Assembly (NCBI GenBank): GCA_902477615.1
Contig: CABSHY010000065.1
Location: forward strand, 1-7,101
Source: an uncultured Sutterella sp.
GTDB lineage: Bacteria; Pseudomonadota; Gammaproteobacteria; Burkholderiales; Burkholderiaceae_F
DNA: 7,101 nt
Reading direction: 5' to 3'
Shown here: piece after piece, positions 1 through 4,958 of the stretch
Layout: the number at the start of each line of letters is the position of its first letter
Numbering within the stretch: position 1 is the stretch's first letter
Program-made: the position numbers and the translations under genes
The notes under the pieces: model-generated
What the model saw: the letters and a program-made list of their open reading frames with translations, nothing else
Told to the model about the DNA's origin: nothing
The model's database searches: none

Positions 1-339
1 ACGAGCAAGACTGGTGTCGGGGTTGTTGCCGGGTAACCCTAAGCGCATCGAAAGAGCGTCGGTTAACGGAACGCCCACTTCACTGCCGGCAATAATGGCG
101 ATGGGAGAAAAGCGACTCACCAGTTTTTGAGCATCTTCAACATCATTGGTTTCGAGATAGTAGATATCGTTGGTGTATTGTCTGGCAAACGCCTCTCCCG
201 CTTCTCGGAAGGGGCGATACTCGTCAGAGTCGTTATCAAGTTTCGGATAGATGACAATAGGATGAAGGCCGCGATCAGCAACTTCTTTGACGTAAAAACG
301 ACCGGTCGAGATGACTTCAATGATGACAACGTTTTGCAT
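1..339 (-). CDS. ATP-grasp-type protein, N-terminal part (runs off left edge)
   Basis: The gene reads leftward from an ATG at 337-339 and stays open for 113 codons to the window edge, so only the N-terminus is seen. A GGGAG Shine-Dalgarno lies 6 nt upstream of the ATG. The product begins MQNVVIIEVISTGRFYVKEV, a beta-alpha start like the pre-ATP-grasp (Rossmann-like) domain of carboxylate-amine ligases. Around residues 82-113 it has IIAGSEVGVPLTDALSMRLG then LPGNNPDTSLAR, which resembles the segment leading into the ATP-grasp fold of biotin-carboxylase-like and PurD-like enzymes. Family members use ATP to activate a carboxylate as an acyl phosphate for ligation to an amine or thiol. The nucleotide-binding and catalytic residues lie beyond the edge, so the substrate cannot be named. 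The next gene upstream, tRNA-Ser, reads the same way but is separated by a terminator, so this gene probably has its own promoter. Confidence 0.72.
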   Translation of the reverse strand, partial: MQNVVIIEVISTGRFYVKEVADRGLHPIVIYPKLDNDSDEYRPFREAGEAFARQYTNDIYYLETNDVEDAQKLVSRFSPIAIIAGSEVGVPLTDALSMRLGLPGNNPDTSLAR

Positions 340-365
340 AGCACACTCCCATGCTTGTTAACTCT

Positions 366-396
366 AGTGTAGGCAGATTTTTGGCAACAATGTCAA
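366..396 (-). promoter_or_regulatory. Possible promoter of the ATP-grasp gene
   Basis: On the minus strand there is a perfect -35 hexamer TTGACA (391-396) and a -10-like TACACT (366-371) separated by 19 nt. The start codon is 27 nt further downstream. The -35 is consensus, but the spacer is longer than the optimal 17 nt and the -10 matches only four of six positions, so this is a plausible but unproven sigma-70 promoter. Confidence 0.4.
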
Positions 397-466
397 AGAA
401 AATCTAGCTCAACGGACAGATTGAATTGAAGGAATACGAGGAGTTGAATTTGAAAAAGTGTGGGAC

Positions 467-498
467 AAAAAAGAATAGCAGGCTTCAAAGGCCTGCTA
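467..498 (-). terminator. Rho-independent terminator of tRNA-Ser
   Basis: Read on the minus strand, TAGCAGGC (491-498) and GCCTGCTA (476-483) form a perfect 8-bp stem with a 7-nt loop. It is followed by TTCTTTTTTG, which supplies the U-tract (six T at 467-472). It starts 12 nt after the CCA end of the tRNA, the expected place for tRNA transcription to stop, and it separates the tRNA from the downstream ATP-grasp gene. Confidence 0.88.
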
Positions 499-510
499 CT
501 ATTGAATCCC

Positions 511-601
511 TGGCGGAGAGAGAGGGATTTGAACCCTCGATACGGACGAGCCGTATACCGGATTTCGAGTCCGGCGCATTCGACCACTCTGCCATCTCTC
601 C
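511..601 (-). tRNA. tRNA-Ser (anticodon CGA)
   Basis: On the minus strand this 91-nt segment folds as a class II tRNA. The acceptor stem pairs GGAGAGA with TCTCTCC, then comes discriminator G and an encoded CCA. The anticodon stem is CCGGA/TCCGG with loop CTCGAAA, giving anticodon CGA, which reads the serine codon UCG. A long variable arm (TATACGGCTCGTCCGTAT) and a T-loop GTTCAAATC are present. The long variable arm and the G discriminator are both serine identity features in bacteria. It appears to be a single-gene transcript, with a TATAAT upstream and a terminator downstream. Confidence 0.97.
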
Positions 602-614
602 AGAGAAGATTCGA

Positions 615-620
615 ATTATA
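615..620 (-). promoter_or_regulatory. Consensus -10 box for tRNA-Ser
   Basis: A perfect TATAAT on the minus strand ends 13 nt before the first base of the mature tRNA, so transcription would start about 7 nt upstream of the tRNA 5' end. No good -35 hexamer is found 16-18 nt upstream; the nearest TTGAGG is only 10 nt away. The assignment rests on the -10 and its position. Confidence 0.5.
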
Positions 621-667
621 TCGAAATCCACCTCAATTTCCTAGGGAAAAATCATGGCGTTTGGCGA

Positions 668-695
668 CTTAAGTCACACAAGGTGTTGTGTTAAG
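668..695. repeat. Imperfect inverted repeat between tRNA-Ser and the H1-like gene
   Basis: ACACAA (676-681) and TTGTGT (686-691) form a perfect 6-bp inverted repeat around GGTG. Outer arms CTTA (668-671) and TAAG (692-695) extend it, with four unpaired bases on the left. It lies in the 257-bp spacer between two divergently transcribed genes and could be an operator or chance structure. No T-tract follows it, so it is not a typical terminator. Confidence 0.3.
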
Positions 696-858
696 ACAAC
701 GAAAAATCAACAAAAACGCTTTTGATTATTCACGTTAATACTCAAAGAGGCTAAAAACATTTGAGATTGCTCAAACTTTTAACTTCTTTTTACTGCACAA
801 TGATCTTATGGTGATATCTTGTCTCTATAAGCCTTATTTTCTCGAGGAGAACTTCATT

Positions 859-1638
859 ATGGACATTAAAGAAATCATTGAACGCAACAAACGCGCCCAT
901 CATCGCCTTGGTTTGATCACCAAGGAATTGTATGACACGTTGAGCGACGGCCATCACAACAGTTTGCGTGCTTCTCAAGTCACCGAAATGATGAACGCCT
1001 CCTTTGAAATGCTCAAAGAAAGCGATGTGATGTTGTCTTGGGCTGAAGAAGGCCTTCCTGGCGAAGCTGAAGTCAAGGTTGAAGAAGAACCCAAGAAAGC
1101 ACCCGCTAAGAAAGCCGCTGCTAAGAAACCGGCTGCCAAAAAAGCTGCTGCTAAACCTGCCGCTAAGGCTGCTGCAAAGCCCGCAGCTAAGAAGGCTCCT
1201 GCCAAGAAGGCTGCCGCTGCTAAGCCTGTAGCTGAAAAAGCAGAACCCGCTAAGAAGGCTCCGGCTAAGAAAGCCGCCGCTAAACCTGCCGCCAAGGCCG
1301 CTGCCAAGCCCGTAGCTGAAAAGGCCGCACCGGCAAAGAAGGCGCCTGCTAAGAAAGCGGCTGCCAAGCCTGTCGCTAAGGCTGCTGCAAAACCCGCCGC
1401 CAAGAAAGCAGAACCCGCCAAGAAGGCCGCTCCTGCTAAAAAGGTAGCTGCTAAGGCTGCACCGAAGGCTGCTGCCAAGCCCGTGGCCGAAAAGGCTGCA
1501 CCGGCAAAGAAGGCACCTGCCAAGAAAGCCGCTGCTAAACCTGCTGCCAAGGCCGCTGCTAAGCCTGCCGCTAAGCCCGCTGCCAAGAAGGCCCCGGCTA
1601 AAAAAGCTCCGGCAAAGAAAGCTGCTGCTAAGAAGTAA
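859..1638 (+). CDS. Histone-H1-like, Lys/Ala/Pro-rich DNA-binding protein
   Basis: The 259-residue product has two parts. Residues 1-70 form an amphipathic, probably helical head beginning MDIKEIIERNKRAHHRLG, which I do not recognise as a named domain. Residues 71-78 are acidic (EVKVEEEP), and residues 79-259 are an almost pure Lys/Ala/Pro tail built from KKAPAKKAAAKP-type motifs and ending AAAKK. Such tails resemble eukaryotic histone H1 C-termini and bacterial proteins such as Bordetella BpH1 and Pseudomonas AlgP. They bind DNA or RNA through charge with little sequence preference, so a nucleoid-associated role is likely. The ATG at 859 is chosen because GAGGAG (844-849) sits 9 nt upstream; a start at 808 would lack a ribosome site. 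A TATAAG at 826-831 could be a -10, but no convincing -35 accompanies it. A terminator follows the gene. Confidence 0.85.
   Translation: MDIKEIIERNKRAHHRLGLITKELYDTLSDGHHNSLRASQVTEMMNASFEMLKESDVMLSWAEEGLPGEAEVKVEEEPKKAPAKKAAAKKPAAKKAAAKPAAKAAAKPAAKKAPAKKAAAAKPVAEKAEPAKKAPAKKAAAKPAAKAAAKPVAEKAAPAKKAPAKKAAAKPVAKAAAKPAAKKAEPAKKAAPAKKVAAKAAPKAAAKPVAEKAAPAKKAPAKKAAAKPAAKAAAKPAAKPAAKKAPAKKAPAKKAAAKK
1222..1560 (+). repeat. Four tandem 84-87 bp coding repeats in the H1-like tail
   Basis: The tail contains tandem copies of a 28-residue unit starting KPVAEKA and ending AAAKPxAKAAA. They lie at residues 122-149 (1222-1305), 150-177 (1306-1389), 178-206 (1390-1476, a diverged 29-residue copy with KKVAAKAAPKAAA) and 207-234 (1477-1560). 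At DNA level the copies differ mainly at third positions, so the protein repeat is maintained while synonymous sites have drifted. Repeat-number variation by slippage or recombination is plausible. Confidence 0.85.
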
Positions 1639-1661
1639 TCCTTTTTAGCTTTTCTCGAAGG

Positions 1662-1692
1662 CCACCGTTAAACTTTTAGCGGTGGTTTTCTT
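1662..1692 (+). terminator. Rho-independent terminator after the H1-like gene
   Basis: CCACCGTTAA (1662-1671) pairs with TTAGCGGTGG (1676-1685), giving a 10-bp stem with one G-T pair and a 4-nt loop. TTTTCTT follows. It begins 23 nt after the stop codon of the H1-like gene and ends 37 nt before the transporter start. Confidence 0.85.
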
Positions 1693-1729
1693 GTATTTAA
1701 AAAGTCGTTTTTTTTCAAAAGGATTGTCC

Positions 1730-2599
1730 ATGTCGGCCAAAATGCGTTTCATCACTGCGATGCTCATTTTTTCCACCATTGCGCTGGTGGTGAAAAATGT
1801 GGAGTATTCGGCAAGCGTTATCGTTTTAGCCCGTTGTGTGATTGGGGCACTCTTTTTGATGGGCTTTTTCGTGGTGACGCGCAGAAGCCCCGATTGGCAA
1901 GCGATTAAAGCAAACGGACGTTGGTTGTTGCTCTCAGGCATCGGCTTGGGTCTTAATTGGTTGTTTCTCTTTGAAGCGTTTAAACATACAACGGTCTCTG
2001 TTTCGATTCTTTGCTACTACTTAGCGCCTGTCATTGCGCTTTTGTCGGCTCCTATTTTTTTGAAAGAAAACATCACTCGCCAACAAGTGTTATGCATCTT
2101 GGTAGCGCTTTTGGGGATGTTTTTTGTCTCGGGCGCCTATAGCGGTGAAATCGTTGGCGTGACGGGGATTGCCTTTGCGCTTCTTGCTGCACTTTTTTAC
2201 GCTTCTGTCATCGTGATTAATCGAAAGATTAAAAATATTTCTCCGTACGATGTGTCGATGATTCAATTGCTCTGCGCGGCGATAATTTTTATTTTTTATG
2301 TCCCGATGACGCAAGAGCTCACCACAATTGCTTGGAGTAATGAAGCGGCACTCTTACTTTTGATTGCCGGTGTTGTTCACACGGGGATTGCGTATTTACT
2401 TTATTTTTCAAGTTTTTCGTCGCTTTCTACGCAAAGTATCTCAGTTTTAAGCTACCTCGACCCCGTGATGAGTATGGTCTTTGCGTGGCTCATTTTGAAT
2501 GAACCGTTAACCACCTCTTCCATGATTGGCGGGGCTTTGATTTTAGGGGCAACGTTTGTGATGGAATTTTGTGGAAAAAATGAAAAAAATAATGACTAA
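1730..2599 (+). CDS. EamA/DMT-superfamily ten-helix transporter
   Basis: The product is 289 residues, the usual length for 10-TMS drug/metabolite transporters. Hydrophobic segments lie near residues 7-22, 27-50, 64-84, 89-110, 118-136, 143-164, 176-193, 205-226, 234-256 and 263-280, falling into two five-helix EamA repeats (about 5-135 and 143-280). Family signatures include VLARCVIGALFL in helix 2, YYLAPVIALLSAPIFLKE at the end of the first half, and the matching SYLDPVMSMVFAWLILNEPL in the second half. Inner-membrane metabolite or amino-acid-derivative export is typical of the family, but the substrate cannot be read from sequence. The ATG at 1730 is chosen because AAGGA (1719-1723) sits 6 nt upstream. 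A GTG at 1682 in the same frame lies inside the preceding terminator stem. No clear promoter fits between that terminator and the start. Confidence 0.9.
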   Translation: MSAKMRFITAMLIFSTIALVVKNVEYSASVIVLARCVIGALFLMGFFVVTRRSPDWQAIKANGRWLLLSGIGLGLNWLFLFEAFKHTTVSVSILCYYLAPVIALLSAPIFLKENITRQQVLCILVALLGMFFVSGAYSGEIVGVTGIAFALLAALFYASVIVINRKIKNISPYDVSMIQLLCAAIIFIFYVPMTQELTTIAWSNEAALLLLIAGVVHTGIAYLLYFSSFSSLSTQSISVLSYLDPVMSMVFAWLILNEPLTTSSMIGGALILGATFVMEFCGKNEKNND

Positions 2600-2603
2600 G
2601 TGA

Positions 2604-2631
2604 TTGATTTTTTGGTCGCAACCTGTATAAT
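2604..2631 (+). promoter_or_regulatory. Sigma-70-type promoter upstream of the rimP operon leader
   Basis: TTGATT (2604-2609) and a perfect TATAAT (2626-2631) are separated by 16 nt, with transcription expected to start near 2638. It sits just after the transporter stop codon and is the best promoter match between 2600 and rimP. A weaker alternative (TTGAAA 2744-2749, 18 nt, TGTGAT 2768-2773) would start inside the downstream terminator. Confidence 0.6.
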
Positions 2632-2651
2632 TGCGCAGAGATAAAAATAAT

Positions 2652-2675
2652 AAAGGCACTTCTTAAAGTGCCTTT
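2652..2675. terminator. Perfect 10-bp hairpin after the transporter gene, possible terminator
   Basis: AAAGGCACTT and AAGTGCCTTT pair perfectly around CTTA. The plus-strand 3' flank (GTTGTTTCTG) is only moderately T-rich, while the minus-strand 3' flank (ATTATTTTTATC) is T-rich too, so it could act in both directions. It lies 53 nt after the transporter stop codon and could terminate that transcript, but it also lies downstream of the TATAAT at 2626-2631. Confidence 0.55.
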
Positions 2676-2777
2676 GTTGTTTCTGTCCTACTGTCTGGAT
2701 ACGGGGAGAAGGGATTTTCACCGTATAAACCTTCGGGAAGGCTTTGAAAAGAAAAGCATTTCCGATGTGTGATTGAT

Positions 2778-2797
2778 GGGCCAAGTGGCCCTTTTTT
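2778..2797 (+). terminator. Intrinsic terminator directly upstream of rimP (possible attenuator)
   Basis: GGGCC (2778-2782) and GGCCC (2787-2791) form a GC-only 5-bp stem with loop AAGT, followed immediately by six T (2792-2797). Only 35 nt separate it from the rimP ATG, too little for a separate promoter. Transcription of rimP-nusA-infB from the upstream promoter must therefore read through it. Confidence 0.7.
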
Positions 2798-2832
2798 ATT
2801 GCAATTTTAAAAGCAAAGAGTATTTCAAAAAC

Positions 2833-3408
2833 ATGAGTGAATCTACGACTGATTTGGTGTCGATGGTTGAGCAAACGGTTACCGGCATGGGCTACGAGTT
2901 TGTGGACTTGGAGTATTTGCCGCGTGGCATGATTCGCGTCTCGATGGACAGCCCCACGGGCGTTGGCGTTGATGATTGCGAACGCGTGAGCAACCAATTG
3001 ACTCACCTTTTTACCGTTGAAGAGGTGAATTACGAACGTCTTGAGGTGTCTTCACCCGGTGTTGAACGTCCTTTAAAGCGTCTCGTTGATTGGAAGCGCT
3101 TCGAAGGCGCTTTGGCCCACGTTGAACTCTTTGCTCCGTTAGTGGCCGAAGGGTTCCCGGAAGCCGGTCGTCGCAAGTTAGATGGCCGCATCAAAGGCGT
3201 GGAAGGCGAAGGAATCGAGGCCAAAATCCAATTTTTATTTACGGATGAAAAGCCCGCTAAAACGCCGGCTCAAGCTGCACGCGAACGCATTGCTCTGAAA
3301 AAGAGCGGCAAGAAAGCCGCAGCCGTTGAACCGGTTCTCGTGAGTTTTACGATCGATCAAGTGGATCGAGCTCACTTGGTTGCAGAATTAAACTTCAAAG
3401 GAAAGTAA
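2833..3408 (+). CDS. rimP: Ribosome maturation factor RimP
   Basis: RimP is a cytoplasmic factor that assists 30S subunit maturation. The 191-residue product has the N-terminal RimP domain at about residues 8-83, with YEFVDLEYLPRGMIRVSMDS and the family hallmark EVSSPGVERPL at 71-81. A C-terminal Sm-like domain covers about 84-191 and ends in a conserved-looking IDQVDRAHLVAELNFKGK. The protein is longer than the usual 150-160 residues. The extra length includes a loop at 104-114 (VAEGFPEAGRR) and a basic Ala/Lys segment at 139-165 with AARERIALKKSGKKAAA, inserted before the last strands. The ATG at 2833 is chosen because family similarity begins shortly after it; the ribosome site is weak (AAAGAG, 12 nt upstream). 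It lies 3 nt before nusA in the same operon. Confidence 0.95.
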   Translation: MSESTTDLVSMVEQTVTGMGYEFVDLEYLPRGMIRVSMDSPTGVGVDDCERVSNQLTHLFTVEEVNYERLEVSSPGVERPLKRLVDWKRFEGALAHVELFAPLVAEGFPEAGRRKLDGRIKGVEGEGIEAKIQFLFTDEKPAKTPAQAARERIALKKSGKKAAAVEPVLVSFTIDQVDRAHLVAELNFKGK

Positions 3409-3411
3409 AAA

Positions 3412-4899
3412 ATGAATCGCGAAATGCTTGAAATGGTTGAAGTGTTGGCCCAAGAGAAGAACGTGCCCCGTGAGGTCGTCTTCGGTGTGCTCGAAACGGC
3501 TTTAGCCAGCGCTATTAAGAAGGCTAACTTCCAAGGTGAAGACGCTGATGTGGAAGTGGCCGTTGATCGTGCAACGGGTGACTACCAAGCTTGGCGCCGT
3601 TGGTTGGTGGTGGCCGATGAAGAAGGTCTTCAAGAGCCCGATCGCCAAGAAATGTTCTCTGACATTCACGAAGATTATCCGGATTTGGTCGTGGGCGACT
3701 ACATCCGTGAAGAAGTGGCCAACATCAATAGTTCCGGTCGTCGTTTTGCTCAAGATGCCAAGCAAGTGATTTTGCAACGCTTGCGCGACGCAGAACGCGA
3801 ACAAATGTTGGTTGAATTCTTGGCTCGCGATGAAAAGATCGTCTCCGGTCTCGTCAAGCGCATGGACAAGGGTGACGCTGTGGTTGAAATCGGTAAGGTT
3901 GAAGCCCGTTTGCCGCGCTCTGAAATGTTGCCCAAGGAAACGATGCGCCCGGGCGATCGCGTTCGTGCCTTCGTTGCTCGCGTTGATCGCATGAGTAAGG
4001 GTCAACAAATTTTCTTGTCCCGCACGTGCCCGGAATTCATTAAGGAATTGTTTGCCCTTCAAGTGCCCGAAATCGAAGAAGGCCTCTTGGAAATCAAGAG
4101 CGCTGCCCGTGATCCGGGCAGCCGCGCCAAGATTGCTGTGCAAGCCAAGGACGCTCGTTTGGATCCGGTCGGTACCTGTATCGGTGTTCGCGGTACGCGT
4201 GTGAACGCTGTTTCCAATGAATTGGGCGGCGAACGTGTGGACATCGTGGTTTGGGATGACGAACCGGCTCAATTTGTTGTGAGCGCCCTCGAACCGGCTA
4301 AGGTGACGGGCGTTGTGATGCTTGAAGACACGCACACGATGGAAGTCGTGGTTGATGAAGACAATTTGGCCATCGCCATTGGTCGCGCCGGTCAAAACGT
4401 GCGTTTGGCCAGCGAATTGACGGGTTGGAAGATCGATATCATGACCAACGAAGAAGCTAGCGCCAAGCGTGATGATGAAACGGCCAAGATGCGTGAAGAA
4501 TTTACGCAAAAGTTGGACGTGGATGCCGACGTGGCTGACATCTTGATCGAAAATGGTTTCTCCACGATCGAAGAAGTGGCTTACGTGCCTGAAGCTGAAC
4601 TTTTGGAAATTGAAGCCTTTGACGAAGACACGGTGAAGATTTTGCGCGAACGCGCCCGTAACAAGTGCTTGATGCAAGACTTGGAACGTGAAGAAAACTT
4701 GCGCCAAGCCGAGCCTGAAATGGTGGCTTTGGAAGGCATGGATAATGATTTGGTTAATGTGCTTGTGGCCCACGGTGTCAAGACCCGTGATGAACTCGCC
4801 GAATTAGCCGTTGATGAATTGGTGGAAATGAGCGGTATTGATACCGATCGCGCCAGCAAGTTGATTCTTGCTGCCCGTGCCCACTGGTTTAATAACTAA
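3412..4899 (+). CDS. nusA: Transcription termination/antitermination factor NusA
   Basis: NusA binds RNA polymerase near the RNA exit channel and modulates pausing, intrinsic termination and antitermination. The 495-residue product shows the full proteobacterial layout. The RNAP-binding N-terminal domain is at about 1-130, the S1 domain at 138-205 (VSGLVKRMDKGDAVVEIGKV), KH1 at 230-282 (DPVGTCIGVRGTRVNAVSNE) and KH2 at 298-345 (AIAIGRAGQNVRLASELTGW). Two C-terminal acidic helix-hairpin-helix repeats follow at about 366-417 and 438-492 (ELVEMSGIDTDRASKLILAA). The second repeat is the part that contacts the RNAP alpha subunit in E. coli. AAAGGA, spanning the rimP stop region, provides the ribosome site 8 nt before the ATG, so translation is probably coupled to rimP. 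NusA may also regulate this operon through the upstream terminator, which is inference. Confidence 0.98.
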   Translation: MNREMLEMVEVLAQEKNVPREVVFGVLETALASAIKKANFQGEDADVEVAVDRATGDYQAWRRWLVVADEEGLQEPDRQEMFSDIHEDYPDLVVGDYIREEVANINSSGRRFAQDAKQVILQRLRDAEREQMLVEFLARDEKIVSGLVKRMDKGDAVVEIGKVEARLPRSEMLPKETMRPGDRVRAFVARVDRMSKGQQIFLSRTCPEFIKELFALQVPEIEEGLLEIKSAARDPGSRAKIAVQAKDARLDPVGTCIGVRGTRVNAVSNELGGERVDIVVWDDEPAQFVVSALEPAKVTGVVMLEDTHTMEVVVDEDNLAIAIGRAGQNVRLASELTGWKIDIMTNEEASAKRDDETAKMREEFTQKLDVDADVADILIENGFSTIEEVAYVPEAELLEIEAFDEDTVKILRERARNKCLMQDLEREENLRQAEPEMVALEGMDNDLVNVLVAHGVKTRDELAELAVDELVEMSGIDTDRASKLILAARAHWFNN

Positions 4900-4958
4900 G
4901 TCGAACTTTGTCGAAACGAAAACAGTTAACGTTAGAGAAAGATCGAGAAGGAAGAAAT

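Larger units (their letters stand above)
2638..2797 (+). ncRNA. Candidate structured leader or small RNA upstream of rimP
   Basis: The span from the predicted start (about 2638) to the terminator T-tract (2797) is about 160 nt, has no convincing ORF, and folds into four consecutive hairpins. P1 is 2652-2675: a perfect 10-bp stem, AAAGGCACTT with AAGTGCCTTT, loop CTTA. P2 is 2699-2726: ATACGG/CCGTAT, a G-A mismatch, GAGAA/TTTTC, and a GGGA (GNRA) tetraloop. P3 is 2733-2765: TCGGGAA/TTTCCGA, a G-A mismatch, GCTTT/AAAGC and a 7-nt loop. Last is the terminator at 2778-2797. It matches no RNA family I know (not 4.5S, and I see no 6S-like central bubble). It may be the attenuated 5' leader of rimP-nusA-infB or a free-standing sRNA. 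P1 alone could instead be the transporter terminator. Confidence 0.45.

Noticed and set aside
117..344. 75-codon minus-strand frame overlapping the ATP-grasp start
   Set aside because: It is out of frame with the ATP-grasp sequence, which has a ribosome site and recognisable motifs and continues to the window edge.
1222..1560. CRISPR-like or minisatellite array
   Set aside because: The repeats are contiguous coding units in frame with the H1-like gene, with no unique spacers.
975..1586. 203-codon Ala/Leu/Phe-rich minus-strand open frame that looks like a membrane protein
   Set aside because: It is the reverse complement of the Lys/Ala/Pro repeats (AAG, GCT and GCC read backwards), not an independent gene.
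2773..2832. Upstream ATG at 2773 as the rimP start
   Set aside because: It would place the first codons across the terminator stem and T-tract and add 20 residues outside the RimP family similarity.
3502..4773. 423-codon open frame on the minus strand opposite nusA
   Set aside because: It is a codon-bias shadow: the product is rich in His, Phe and Asn without domain features, there is no ribosome site, and the opposite strand is unmistakable nusA.
4908..4958. TTG at 4908 as the infB start
   Set aside because: It has no ribosome site, while the ATG at 4959 has AAGGAAG at proper spacing and begins exactly at the IF2_N domain.
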